From CAVQGZ01 sp964356295 (GTDB lineage: Bacteria > Actinomycetota > Actinomycetes > Jiangellales > Jiangellaceae), in the NCBI GenBank assembly GCA_964356295.1, contig CAYHHE010000002.1:23368-87367 (forward strand): a DNA stretch of 64,000 nt, read 5' to 3'. The position numbers and the translations under genes are program-made. This document shows positions 9,619 through 18,452 of this stretch, in pieces (position 1 is the first letter of the stretch; the number at the start of each line of letters is the position of its first letter). Below the pieces are notes generated by a model. It was given only the letters and a program-made list of their open reading frames with translations, made no database searches and was not told the DNA's origin.

Positions 9619-10467
9619 CTAGAACAGCACGCTGGCGAGGATGCCCACCTCGGTGAACCCCACGGCCCGGTAGGACGCACGTGCACGGACGTTGTAGTCG
9701 TTGACGTAGAGGCTGACGACCGGGGCGTGGTCCCGCAACGCCTGCTCGACGACGGCTGCCATCCCCGGCTCGGACAGCCGGCGGCCCCGCAGGTGGGGAT
9801 GCACCCACACGCCCTGCACCTGGCAGGCATGACGGGACACCGCGCCCACCTCGGCCTTGAACACCACCCTCCCGTCCTCGATGCGGGCGTAGGCCCGGCC
9901 GGTGTGGACCAGTTCGCTGACCCTGGCGTGGTAGAGCGCCGCACCACCGTCGGCGCGGGGATCGACACCCACCTCCTCGGTGAACATCGCCACCGCCGCC
10001 GGCATCAGCACGGGGATCTCCTCCGGCCGCACCAGCCGGACCGCAGGGTCGGGCCGCACCGGACCCACCCGATCGGTCGCCATCAGCGGTTGTCGGGGAC
10101 GCACCTCGCGTGGGGGGCCCCACGACGGGCTCACCATCTGCGCCATCCGCAGCACCGCCTCCGACGGGCCGACGATGGACGAGGAGCGTCGGCCCTGCCG
10201 GGCCGCCCGGGCAGCGAACGCCGCCAGCGCAGGCGGGGTGGGAGCCACCGGCACCAGGTTCGCGCCGACGTAGCACAGCGAGACCAGCTCGAGCCCCTCC
10301 CAGTAGCCCCACAGCTCGCCTGCGTGGGTGAGTGCCTCGATGCCTGCGACGTCCAGGCGGGCAGCGACGAAGACGTTCGTGACGGGATCGGCGTCCAGCA
10401 GCCGTCGGACCTCCGGCAGGTCACGGGGGGCCAGCGAGCGGGTCTCACCGGTGGCCTGCAGCGTCAC
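9619..10467 (-). CDS. GNAT family N-acetyltransferase with DUF4081-type N-terminal domain
   Basis: A 282-residue two-domain protein. The N-terminal half (DLPEVRRLLDADPVTNVFVAARLD) resembles the DUF4081 region found before GNAT domains in actinobacteria. The C-terminal half has the acetyl-CoA-binding pattern VQGVWVHPHLRGRRLSEPGM and a final ASYRAVGFTEVG. The same protein sits next to ispG in M. tuberculosis (Rv2867c beside Rv2868c), so the linkage is old. The acetyl acceptor is unknown. It lies 21 bp after the ispG stop, in the ispG-peptidase-dxr series, and ends at the repeat-rich spacer. Confidence 0.88.
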   Translation of the reverse strand: MTLQATGETRSLAPRDLPEVRRLLDADPVTNVFVAARLDVAGIEALTHAGELWGYWEGLELVSLCYVGANLVPVAPTPPALAAFAARAARQGRRSSSIVGPSEAVLRMAQMVSPSWGPPREVRPRQPLMATDRVGPVRPDPAVRLVRPEEIPVLMPAAVAMFTEEVGVDPRADGGAALYHARVSELVHTGRAYARIEDGRVVFKAEVGAVSRHACQVQGVWVHPHLRGRRLSEPGMAAVVEQALRDHAPVVSLYVNDYNVRARASYRAVGFTEVGILASVLF

Positions 10468-10488
10468 GACGGGGCCCAGCCGATGGGA

Positions 10489-11658
10489 TCAGCCGACGCT
10501 GACGGTCGGGCCGGAGGAATCCTGGGACGAGGGCATCTCCTCGGCAAGGCGCATGGCCTGTTCGATGAGTGTCTCGACGATCCGGCTCTCCGGGACGGTG
10601 GCGATCACCTCGCCCTTGACGAAGATCTGCCCCTTGCCGTTGCCCGAGGCCACCCCGAGGTCGGCCTCGCGGGCTTCCCCCGGGCCGTTGACCACGCAGC
10701 CCATGACCGCGACGCGTAGCGGGACCTCCATGCCCGCCAGACCGGCGGTCACCTGCTCGGCCAGTGTGTAGACGTCCACCTGGGCTCGCCCGCAGGACGG
10801 GCAGGACACGATCTCCAGGCGCCGTGGACGCAGGTTGAGCGACTCGAGGATCTGCAGCCCGACCTTGACCTCCTCGACCGGTGGAGCCGACAGCGACACC
10901 CTGATCGTGTCGCCGATACCCCTGCTCAGCAGGGCACCGAAGGCGACAGCGGACTTGACCGTGCCCTGGAACGCCGGGCCGGCCTCGGTCACCCCGAGGT
11001 GAAGCGGGTAGTCGCACTGCTCGGCCAGCAACTCGTAGGCGCGCACCATGACCACCGGGTCGTGGTGCTTGACCGAGATCTTGAAGTCCCGGAAGCCGTG
11101 CTCCTCGAACAGGCCGGCCTCCCACAGCGCCGACTCGACCAGCGCCTGCGACGTCGGCTTGCCGTACTTGGCCAGCAGTCGCTTGTCCAGCGAGCCCGCG
11201 TTCACGCCGATGCGGATGCTGACCCCGGCCTGTCTGGCCGCCTGGGCGATCTCGCCGACCCGGTCGTCGAACCTCTTGATGTTGCCCGGGTTCACCCGCA
11301 CGGCTGCGCAGCCGGCTTCGATTGCCGCGAAGACGTACTTGGGCTGGAAGTGGATGTCGGCGATGACGGGGATCTGCGACTTGCGGGCGATCTCCGGCAG
11401 CGCGTCGGCGTCGTCCTGGCTCGGCACCGCCACCCGGACGATGTCGCAGCCGGTCGCGGTGAGCTCGGCGATCTGCTGCAGCGTGGCGTTGACGTCCGTG
11501 GTGGGAGTGGTGGTCATGGACTGGACCGAGATCGGTGCGTCCCCGCCGACGAGCACCTTGCCGACACTGATCTGCCGGCTGGGCCGCCGCGGGGCGAGCA
11601 CCGGTGCAGGTGCGCTCGGCATGCCGAGACCGACCTTGGCCGAGGGGGACGCGCTCAT
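10489..11658 (-). CDS. ispG: 4-hydroxy-3-methylbut-2-en-1-yl diphosphate synthase (IspG/GcpE)
   Basis: Penultimate step of the MEP isoprenoid pathway: MEcPP to HMBPP using a [4Fe-4S] cluster. The 389-residue protein has the TIM-barrel start [20 protein letters not shown] and cluster ligands Cys286, Cys289 (SCPSCGR) and Cys321 ([11 protein letters not shown]), with Glu328 as the fourth-ligand equivalent. The N-terminal 25 residues are a variable Ala/Pro extension. It lies close to the M50 protease and to dxr, the first committed MEP enzyme, an arrangement conserved in actinobacteria. Confidence 0.98.
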   Translation of the reverse strand: MSASPSAKVGLGMPSAPAPVLAPRRPSRQISVGKVLVGGDAPISVQSMTTTPTTDVNATLQQIAELTATGCDIVRVAVPSQDDADALPEIARKSQIPVIADIHFQPKYVFAAIEAGCAAVRVNPGNIKRFDDRVGEIAQAARQAGVSIRIGVNAGSLDKRLLAKYGKPTSQALVESALWEAGLFEEHGFRDFKISVKHHDPVVMVRAYELLAEQCDYPLHLGVTEAGPAFQGTVKSAVAFGALLSRGIGDTIRVSLSAPPVEEVKVGLQILESLNLRPRRLEIVSCPSCGRAQVDVYTLAEQVTAGLAGMEVPLRVAVMGCVVNGPGEAREADLGVASGNGKGQIFVKGEVIATVPESRIVETLIEQAMRLAEEMPSSQDSSGPTVSVG

Positions 11659-11716
11659 GAGGTCATCATGCCTTCTGCAGAGGTCGTGACAGCGTCACCA
11701 TTGTCGGTCACCTCGG

Positions 11717-13033
11717 TCAGCCGGGAAGCCTGACCGGGTTGACGATGTCGGCGTAGAGCAGCAGGGCGGCCATGGCGATGAGCAGGATGGCGGCCCCGTA
11801 GGCCAGCGGCAGCCCCTTGGCCACGTCCACCGGCCCCGGTTGGGGGCGCCCGGTGAGTCGCGCCCAGCCGCGCTTGATGCCCTCCCACACGGCACCGGCG
11901 ATGTGCCCGCCGTCCAGCGGCAGCAGCGGGATCAGGTTGAACACCGCGATGGCCAGGTTGAACGAGGCGAGCAGCGCGATGAACCCGGCGATGCGTCCGG
12001 AGATCGGCGCCTGGTCGTCAGAGGCGATCTCCCCACCGATGCGACCCGCACCGACGACACCGACCGGGCCGCACAGGTCGCGCTCGGCGTCCCCGAAGGC
12101 GGCGTTCCAGACCCCGACCATGCGGGCGGGGACGCCGAGGACCGCCTCGACGGTGCGTCCGGTGAAGGACGCCACCTCGGCCGCCACCGCCGTCGGCCCG
12201 AGCCTGGTGGTCTCGAACGTCGGCCCCACGCCCAGGAACCCCACGGGGACGGTGGGGCTGCACGGGTCCTGCGGGTCGGAGTACCGCTGCGACACCGTCA
12301 GGGTCGGGGTGAGGACGATCTCGCGTCCGTCCCGGACGACGACGATCTCGACCTGCTCACCACCGTTGTCACGGATGAGCGTGGTCAGCTGGTCCCACTC
12401 GGTGATGGCCTTGCCGTCGAAGGCCACGATCTCGTCACCGGCACGGAAGCCCGCCTCGGCCGCCGGGGTGGCCGGGTCGTCCGGCCCGCACTCGACGGGA
12501 CCGGTCTGGCCGGACTCCACCGACACCACGCACTGCGACACCGAGGCCACGGTCGGGGTCGGCACCGCGGTGCCGAAGCCCATCAGGACTACCGCGAACA
12601 GAAGCGTGCCGAGCAGGAGGTTCATGGCCGGCCCGCCGGTCATGATGATCAGCTTCTGCCACCACGGCTTGGCGTAGAACACGCGGTCGGCGTCGGCGAC
12701 CGTGACCTCCTGCAGCGAGCCCTGCCGTGCGTTCTCCACCATCGACTGGAACGGCCCGGTGCTGGCCTGGCGCAGCCGGCTGGGGTCGCTGCCCGGCAGG
12801 GGCGGCAGCATGCCGATCATCCGGACGTAGCCGCCGAGCGGAATCGCCTTGATGCCGTACTCGGTCTCGCCGCGGCGGCGGGACCACACCGTGGATCCGA
12901 ATCCCACCATGTACTGGGTGACCTTGACCCCGAACCACTTGGCCGGCAGCAGGTGGCCGATCTCGTGCAGGGAGATCGAGACCATCAGCCCGACGAGGAA
13001 GACCAGGAAGCCCACGACGGCCAGCAGGTCCAT
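11717..13033 (-). CDS. Site-2 intramembrane zinc metalloprotease (M50, RseP/Rip1-like)
   Basis: The first membrane segment contains HEIGH (residues 23-27), the zinc-binding motif. A central PDZ domain (AGFRAGDEIVAFDGKAITEW) and a distal membrane segment with NLIPLLPLDGGH supply the third ligand. The 438 residues suggest about four membrane spans. By similarity to M. tuberculosis Rip1 (Rv2869c), it cleaves membrane-embedded anti-sigma factors and other transmembrane substrates. The gene starts 3 bp after the dxr stop, with ispG downstream; this order is conserved. Substrates cannot be told from the sequence. Confidence 0.95.
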   Translation of the reverse strand: MDLLAVVGFLVFLVGLMVSISLHEIGHLLPAKWFGVKVTQYMVGFGSTVWSRRRGETEYGIKAIPLGGYVRMIGMLPPLPGSDPSRLRQASTGPFQSMVENARQGSLQEVTVADADRVFYAKPWWQKLIIMTGGPAMNLLLGTLLFAVVLMGFGTAVPTPTVASVSQCVVSVESGQTGPVECGPDDPATPAAEAGFRAGDEIVAFDGKAITEWDQLTTLIRDNGGEQVEIVVVRDGREIVLTPTLTVSQRYSDPQDPCSPTVPVGFLGVGPTFETTRLGPTAVAAEVASFTGRTVEAVLGVPARMVGVWNAAFGDAERDLCGPVGVVGAGRIGGEIASDDQAPISGRIAGFIALLASFNLAIAVFNLIPLLPLDGGHIAGAVWEGIKRGWARLTGRPQPGPVDVAKGLPLAYGAAILLIAMAALLLYADIVNPVRLPG

Positions 13034-13036
13034 CGC

Positions 13037-14236
13037 CTACGCCCCCGTCCTGCTCGCGTGCTCGTCGGCGCGTATGCGCGCCCAACCGTCCGCCTGCTCA
13101 ACGTCGTCCAGTGTGTCCACGTTCCCGACGGGGTGCTCGGCGAGGACCGCGTCGATCACCTCCACGATGCGCGGGAACGGCAACCGGCCGGCCAGGAACG
13201 CCTGCACCGCGACCTCGTTGGCCGCGTTGTAGACCGCCGGAGCCGTGCCCGCCGTGGCGGCGGCCTGGCGAGCCAGGCGCACCGCGGGGAAGGCCTCGTC
13301 GTCCAGGGGGAAGAACTCCCATGCGGTCGGGCTGGTCCAGTCGCAGGCCGGAGCAGCATCGGCGACGCGGTCGGGCCAGGCCATCGCCAGCGCGATAGGG
13401 ATGCGCATGTCGGGTGGGCTGGCTTGCGCCATGGTGGAGCCGTCGACGAACTCGACCATCGAGTGGACGACCGAGGACGGGTGGACAACCACGTCCACCT
13501 GGTCAAGCGGCACACCGAACAGCAGATGGGCCTCGATGACCTCGAGCCCCTTGTTGACCAGGGTGGCGGAGTTCGTCGTCACCAGCGGGCCCATCGACCA
13601 GGTCGGGTGGGCCAGCGCCTGCTCGGGAGTGACCGTGGCGAGCTCGGCGCGGCTGCGGCCCCGGAACGGCCCGCCGCTGGCGGTCAGGATCAACCTGCGG
13701 ACCTCGTGCATCCGGCCGGAGCGCAGGCACTGGGCCAGCGCGCTGTGCTCGCTGTCGACCGGCACGATCTGCCCGGGCTTCGCCGCACCCATGACCAGCG
13801 GGCCGCCGACGATCAGCGACTCCTTGTTCGCCAGCGCGAGCGTGGCGCCGGACTCCAGCGCGGCCAGCGTGGGCCGCAGCCCGGCTGCCCCGGCCAGCCC
13901 GTTGAGGACCACGTCGCAGGGGGTGGCGGCAAGCTCTGTCGCAGCGGCCGGGCCGGTGAGGATCCGTGGGACCTCGAAGTGCCCCAACGCGTACCCACGC
14001 CGCTGGGCCTGTGCGTAGAAGGCCAGCAGCAGGTCGTTGGCCGCGGAGGCCCGCGCAACGGCCACCGTCCCGACCCTGTGGTCGAGGGCCTGCCTGGCCA
14101 GCAGGTCGGGGTCGCTTCCCTCGGCCGCGAGCCCGACGATGCGGAACCTGTCGGGGTTGCGCGCGGCGATGTCCAGGGCCTGGGTCCCGATGGAGCCCGT
14201 CGACCCCAGCAGCACCACCGTCCGCGCGTCCGCCAC
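13037..14236 (-). CDS. dxr: 1-deoxy-D-xylulose 5-phosphate reductoisomerase
   Basis: Converts DXP to MEP with NADPH, the first committed step of the MEP pathway. From a GTG at 14236 the protein has 399 residues. The NADPH loop is GSTGSIG (11-17). Metal ligands are Asp161 and Glu163 in PVDSEHSA and Glu232 in NKGLEVIEA. The substrate loop SASGGPF appears as TASGGPF. The GTG abuts GGGAGG with almost no spacing, so the GTG at 14254 is an alternative start; longer starts would run into the 14.26-14.36 kb repeats and are unlikely. It heads the dxr-protease-ispG-GNAT operon. Confidence 0.96.
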   Translation of the reverse strand: MADARTVVLLGSTGSIGTQALDIAARNPDRFRIVGLAAEGSDPDLLARQALDHRVGTVAVARASAANDLLLAFYAQAQRRGYALGHFEVPRILTGPAAATELAATPCDVVLNGLAGAAGLRPTLAALESGATLALANKESLIVGGPLVMGAAKPGQIVPVDSEHSALAQCLRSGRMHEVRRLILTASGGPFRGRSRAELATVTPEQALAHPTWSMGPLVTTNSATLVNKGLEVIEAHLLFGVPLDQVDVVVHPSSVVHSMVEFVDGSTMAQASPPDMRIPIALAMAWPDRVADAAPACDWTSPTAWEFFPLDDEAFPAVRLARQAAATAGTAPAVYNAANEVAVQAFLAGRLPFPRIVEVIDAVLAEHPVGNVDTLDDVEQADGWARIRADEHASRTGA

Positions 14237-14260
14237 CCTCCCAGTGTCCCCCACACCTCG

Positions 14261-14358
14261 CGATCTTGACGTTACGGTCGACCGCTGGGCCCCTGCCGCC
14301 GCGATCTTGACGTTACTGTCGACCTGCGGCCCCGTAGTCGACAGTTTCGTCAAGATCG
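14261..14358. repeat. Three copies of a 22-bp CGATCTTGACG repeat, two forming a hairpin
   Basis: Copies begin CGATCTTGACGTTAC at 14261-14282 and 14302-14323; a third, inverted copy occupies 14337-14358 (reads CGATCTTGACGAAAC on the minus strand). All three end in GTCGAC. Copies 2 and 3 pair over 22 positions with two mismatches around a 13-base loop. They lie between the divergent dxr and DUF559 genes. A fourth, partial copy lies after the DUF559 gene at 15382. Confidence 0.85.
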
Positions 14359-14449
14359 GCGAGTCGGGGCGCGAGAGTCGTCCGGGCGGCGCAAGGTGGG
14401 CTGTGGACGGGGGACGCCGACCCTGGTCAGGCAGCGCCACGCTTGGTTC

Positions 14450-15343
14450 GTGCCCGCGCGAGCTCCTATCCCCGACGAGCTGTGCCACGGACCGTTCACG
14501 ACGTCGATGGCCTCCGCCGCGGGCGTCCCCTCTCAGCGCCTGCGCAACAGCTCCTACCGGCGCCTCTACCGCGACGTCCACGTCGTGGCCCAGCTTCCCC
14601 TCACGCTCGATGTGCGTTGCCGGGCGGCTCTGCTGGTCATGCCTCCCGAGACCGTCTTGAGCCACTGGACGTGCCTGGCGCTGCGCGGCCTGGACTACGA
14701 GCAGGGCAGGGACCAGTTGCACGTCACACCTCCACCGTCCGCGTCACGACCTCGCCACCAGGAAGGGATCCGAGTCCATGAGCGCAGCGGAGCCAGCCCC
14801 TCCGTCCTCGTACGCGGGATCCCCGTGTCCGGGGCTGCGCGCACCTTCGTCGACATGGCGGCGCTCGTCCCGGAGGACGAGCTGGTGGTGATCGGCGATC
14901 ACCTGCTGCGCCGGGCCGGCGGGCTCGATGCCCTTGTCAACGGGCTGGCGCATGAACGCGGCCAGCGATTCGTCCTGCGGGCGCGACGAGTGCTTCCGCA
15001 CCTTCGTGAGGGCGTGGACTCCCCGCAGGAGACCCGGCTCCGGCTGCGCATCGTTCGGTTCGGCCTACCCGAGCCGGAGGTCAACGTCACGGTGCGGGAC
15101 CGCGCCGGGGGCTGGTTGGGTCGGGCCGAGCTCGGGTACCGCAAGGAACGTGTGCTGATCCAGTACGAGGGCGACATCCATCGCACGGATCGTCGTCAGT
15201 GGCGCAAGGACATCGCGCGAGACGAGGCCTACCGTGGCGAGGGCTGGGCAGTGCTGCGCGCGACAGCCGACGACGTCGAGCGACCTCGGCGCTTCTGCAT
15301 GCGTCTGCAACGCCTCCTGACCGCGGCTCACCAAGCAGCGTGA
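14450..15343 (+). CDS. DUF559/Vsr-like domain protein, AbiEi-type N-terminus
   Basis: From the GTG at 14450 the protein is 297 residues; a longer frame begins at 14396. The N-terminal half looks like the winged-helix part of AbiEi-type proteins ([27 protein letters not shown]). The C-terminal part has the DUF559/Vsr-like nuclease pattern [27 protein letters not shown] and [18 protein letters not shown]. The usual acidic residues of the core are partly varied (RAELGY instead of the common RADL), so activity is uncertain. Such genes are often multicopy in actinobacterial genomes. There is no partner gene next to it. CACGCT six bases before the GTG could be a -10 for leaderless expression. Repeats of one family lie on both sides. 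Confidence 0.75.
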   Translation: MPARAPIPDELCHGPFTTSMASAAGVPSQRLRNSSYRRLYRDVHVVAQLPLTLDVRCRAALLVMPPETVLSHWTCLALRGLDYEQGRDQLHVTPPPSASRPRHQEGIRVHERSGASPSVLVRGIPVSGAARTFVDMAALVPEDELVVIGDHLLRRAGGLDALVNGLAHERGQRFVLRARRVLPHLREGVDSPQETRLRLRIVRFGLPEPEVNVTVRDRAGGWLGRAELGYRKERVLIQYEGDIHRTDRRQWRKDIARDEAYRGEGWAVLRATADDVERPRRFCMRLQRLLTAAHQAA

Positions 15344-15381
15344 CCACCCCAGCCCCGCCCGTCAGCACCGCCCCGTCGGGA

Positions 15382-15403
15382 CGATCTTGACGAAAGCGCG
15401 CCA
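15382..15403 (+). repeat. Fourth copy of the CGATCTTGACG repeat
   Basis: CGATCTTGACGAAAG at 15382 matches the first 13-14 positions of the copies at 14.26-14.36 kb, in the same direction as copies 1 and 2. It lies in the 87-bp convergent spacer between the DUF559 gene and gabD, so the DUF559 gene is bracketed by direct copies. Confidence 0.65.
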
Positions 15404-15430
15404 TGCCGGGCCGGGGACCGCGCGTGGTGA

Positions 15431-16924
15431 CTAGAGGCCGCCGATGCCGACGTACTTCGTCTCGAGGTACTCCGAGATGCCCTCGCGGCCGCCCTCGCGA
15501 CCGAAGCCGGAGGCCTTGACCCCCCCGAACGGGGCCGCCGGGTTGGAGATCACCCCGGCGTTGAGCGCCACCATGCCTGACTCGAGTCTCTCGCTGACCC
15601 GCAGCGCCCGGGCGAGATCCTGAGTGAAGACGTAGGAGATCAGGCCGAACTCGGTCGAGTTGGCCCGGCGCAGCGCCTCGTCCTCGCTGGAGAAGCGGAC
15701 CACCGGGGCCACCGGTCCGAAGATCTCCTCCCGACTCACCCGCGCGGCCTCGGGCACGTCGAGCAGCACGGCGGGGGCCAGGAAGAACCCCGGCCCGTCC
15801 AGAGCCGAGCCGCCGGTGAGAACCCGCGCACCGTGGTCGGTGGCGTCGGACACCAGCGCCAAGATGTCCGCCCGCGCCTTCTCGTTGATGACCGGCCCGA
15901 CCTGGACACCCTCCTCGACGCCACGTCCGACCTTCAGCCTCGCCAACCGGTCGGCAAGCCTGGACGAGAACTCCTCGGCCACCTCGTCGGCCACCAGGAA
16001 CCGGTTGGCCGCGGTGCATGCCTCTCCTACGTTGCGCATCTTCGCCTGCACGGCACCCTCCACCGCCGCGTCAAGATCGGCGTCGGCGAAGACGAGGAAC
16101 GGGGCGTTCCCGCCCAGCTCCATCGACACCCGCAGCAGCTGCTGCGCCGACTGCTCCACCAGCCGCTGTCCCACCCCGGTAGACCCGGTGAACGAGAGCT
16201 TGCGCGCCCGAGCGTCCCTGATCAGCGGTTCCATCACAGCCCCGGACGACCGTGTCGTGACCACGTTGAGCACCCCGTCGGGCAGTCCCGCCTCGGCCAT
16301 GATCCCGGCCAGTGCGAGCATCGACAGCGGGGTCTCCGCGGCCGGCTTCACCACCATCGTGCAGCCCGCGGCCACGGCCGGCCCGATCTTGCGGGTGCCC
16401 ATGGCCATCGGGAAGTTCCACGGCGTGATCAGCAGGCAGGGCCCCACCGGCTGCTGCATCACCAGGATCCGCTTGTCCCCGGCCGGGGCCACCCGGTAGT
16501 CCCCGTGGATGCGTACTGCCTCCTCAGCGAACCAGCGGAAGAACTCCGCCGCGTACACGATCTCCGCCCGCGACTCGGCCAGCGGCTTGCCCATCTCCAG
16601 GGTCATCAGCAGGGCCAGGTCGTCCAGCCTGTCGTGCAGCATCCCGAACGCGCGACGCAGGATCTCGCCTCGCTCCCGCGGGGCGGTGGCGGCCCACCCC
16701 GGCTGGGCGTCCGCGGCAGCGTCCAGGGCGGCCATCCCGTCGGCCGGCGTCGCGTTCGCCACGTCGGTCAGCGCCGCACCGGTGGACGGGTCGAGCACCG
16801 GGAACGTCGCCCCCCCGGAGGCCTCCCGCCGCTGCCCGGCCACGAACAGGCCGGTGGGCACGGACGCGACCACGGCGCGCTCCTGCTCGGCGGACACGGA
16901 GGACGGGGGGACGGTCGTGGGCAT
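15431..16924 (-). CDS. gabD: Succinate-semialdehyde dehydrogenase (NAD(P)+)
   Basis: A 497-residue aldehyde dehydrogenase that fits oxidation of succinic semialdehyde to succinate. The N-terminal ~25 residues are variable. The family elements are PWNFPMAMGTRKIGPAVAAGC, the catalytic Glu in MELGGNAP, Cys303 in GEACTAANRF and EEIFGPVAPV. FTGSTGVGQRL and the close, divergent gabT support SSADH over other aldehyde dehydrogenases. The ATG at 16924 has GAGG seven bases upstream; longer frames lack homology. It is transcribed away from gabT across a 106-bp spacer and converges on the DUF559 gene. Confidence 0.9.
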   Translation of the reverse strand: MPTTVPPSSVSAEQERAVVASVPTGLFVAGQRREASGGATFPVLDPSTGAALTDVANATPADGMAALDAAADAQPGWAATAPRERGEILRRAFGMLHDRLDDLALLMTLEMGKPLAESRAEIVYAAEFFRWFAEEAVRIHGDYRVAPAGDKRILVMQQPVGPCLLITPWNFPMAMGTRKIGPAVAAGCTMVVKPAAETPLSMLALAGIMAEAGLPDGVLNVVTTRSSGAVMEPLIRDARARKLSFTGSTGVGQRLVEQSAQQLLRVSMELGGNAPFLVFADADLDAAVEGAVQAKMRNVGEACTAANRFLVADEVAEEFSSRLADRLARLKVGRGVEEGVQVGPVINEKARADILALVSDATDHGARVLTGGSALDGPGFFLAPAVLLDVPEAARVSREEIFGPVAPVVRFSSEDEALRRANSTEFGLISYVFTQDLARALRVSERLESGMVALNAGVISNPAAPFGGVKASGFGREGGREGISEYLETKYVGIGGL

Positions 16925-17016
16925 GGGAGCACCTCGGGGTCGGTCGGGCATGGGGCCATGGCGGACGGGGACGCCGTCCGCGGTCTCGACGCTATCGCGC
17001 CGAGACCGCCGCTGCG

Positions 17017-17022
17017 TACGCT
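17017..17022 (+). promoter_or_regulatory. Possible gabT -10 element
   Basis: TACGCT ends eight bases before the gabT ATG (17031), a spacing that would give a leaderless or near-leaderless mRNA. There is no clear Shine-Dalgarno and the -35 region is weak. Confidence 0.3.
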
Positions 17023-17030
17023 GGCGGCTC

Positions 17031-18398
17031 ATGACCAGCGTCCTCGACCCGTCCGCCCAGCAGACCCTCGCGCCCGCCGTCACCCAAGAGCGACGGCTCG
17101 TCACCGAGATCCCGGGGCCCCGGTCGCAGAAGCTGGCAGCGCGCAAGGTCGCGGCCGTGGCCCGCGGCGTCGGCACCATGCTGCCGGTCTACGTGGTGGC
17201 CGCGGCGGGCGGCATCCTGCGTGACGTCGACGGCAACCAGCTCATCGACTTCGGCTCGGGCATCGCCGTCACCAACGTGGGCAACTCGGCCCCCACCGTG
17301 GTTGCCGGCGTGCAGCAGCAGGTCGCCGCGTTCACCCACACCTGCTTCATGGTCACGCCCTACGAGGGGTACGTGGCCGTGGCCGAGCAGCTCAACCGGC
17401 TCACGCCCGGCGACCACGACAAGCGCACCGCACTGTTCAACTCCGGCGCCGAGGCGGTCGAGAACGCGGTGAAGATCGCCCGCGCCTACACCGGCCGCCA
17501 GGCCGTCGCCGCGTTCGACCACGCCTACCACGGGCGGACGAACCTCACCATGGCACTCACCTCGAAGTCGATGCCGTACAAGCACTCCTTCGGGCCGTTC
17601 GCCCCCGAGGTCTACCGCGCACCGATGTCCTACCCCTTCCGCGAACCGGCGCCCACGAGCGGGCCGGAGGCGGCCCAGCGGGCGATCTCCCTGCTCGAGA
17701 AGCAGGTCGGGGCCGACACCCTGGCCGCGGTCGCGGTCGAGCCGATCCAGGGCGAGGGCGGCTTCGTCGTTCCCGCCCCCGGCTTCCTGCCCGCCATCGC
17801 GGCATGGTGCCGCGACAACGGGGTGGTCCTCGTGGCCGACGAGATCCAGACCGGCTTCTGCCGCACCGGGACCTGGTTCGCCTGCGAGCACGAAGGGGTT
17901 GTGCCCGACCTCATCACCACCGCCAAGGGCATCGCCGGCGGCATGCCGCTCGCGGCCGTCACCGGGCGCGCTGAGATCATGGACGCCGCCCACGTGGGCG
18001 GCCTGGGCGGCACCTACGGCGGCAACCCCGTCGCGTGCGCCGCCGCGCTCGGGGCGATCGCCACGCTCGAGCAGGACGACCTCGCGGCCCGGGCCCGCTG
18101 GATCGAGGAGACGATGACCGCGAGGCTGCGGCAGATCGCCGCCGAGCACCCGGTCGTCGGGGACGTCCGCGGCCGCGGCGCCATGCTCGCCGTCGAGCTC
18201 ACCACCCCGGGCACCACCGAGCCGGACGCCGCCCGCACCGCCGCGGTCAGCGCGGCCTGCCACCGCCGCGGCCTGGTCACCCTGACCTGCGGCACCTACG
18301 GCAACGTGCTGCGCTTCCTGCCGCCGCTGGTGATCGGCGAGGACCTGCTGACCGAGGGTCTGGACCTGCTGACCGAGGCCTTCGCCGAGACAGCCTGA
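17031..18398 (+). CDS. gabT: 4-aminobutyrate aminotransferase
   Basis: A class III PLP aminotransferase of 455 residues converting GABA plus 2-oxoglutarate to succinic semialdehyde plus glutamate. Visible features are NSGAEAVENAVKIARAYTGR (PLP phosphate site), DHAYHGRTNLTMALTSK, EPIQGEGGFVVP, VADEIQTGFCRTG (cofactor Asp) and the Schiff-base Lys299 in TTAKGIAGGMPL. These match actinobacterial GabT. Divergent from gabD, it supplies GabD's substrate. Its mRNA may be leaderless. The convergent downstream neighbour is the saccharopine dehydrogenase-like gene, 54 bp away. Confidence 0.93.
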   Translation: MTSVLDPSAQQTLAPAVTQERRLVTEIPGPRSQKLAARKVAAVARGVGTMLPVYVVAAAGGILRDVDGNQLIDFGSGIAVTNVGNSAPTVVAGVQQQVAAFTHTCFMVTPYEGYVAVAEQLNRLTPGDHDKRTALFNSGAEAVENAVKIARAYTGRQAVAAFDHAYHGRTNLTMALTSKSMPYKHSFGPFAPEVYRAPMSYPFREPAPTSGPEAAQRAISLLEKQVGADTLAAVAVEPIQGEGGFVVPAPGFLPAIAAWCRDNGVVLVADEIQTGFCRTGTWFACEHEGVVPDLITTAKGIAGGMPLAAVTGRAEIMDAAHVGGLGGTYGGNPVACAAALGAIATLEQDDLAARARWIEETMTARLRQIAAEHPVVGDVRGRGAMLAVELTTPGTTEPDAARTAAVSAACHRRGLVTLTCGTYGNVLRFLPPLVIGEDLLTEGLDLLTEAFAETA

Positions 18399-18452
18399 CG
18401 CGGCCTGGACACGCGGGCGGGCAGAGTCGACGCTCGTACCGGCCAGGCGGCG

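Noticed and set aside
11840..14269. 809-codon plus-strand frame over the protease and dxr
   Set aside because: Shadow of two well-supported genes; no recognisable protein.
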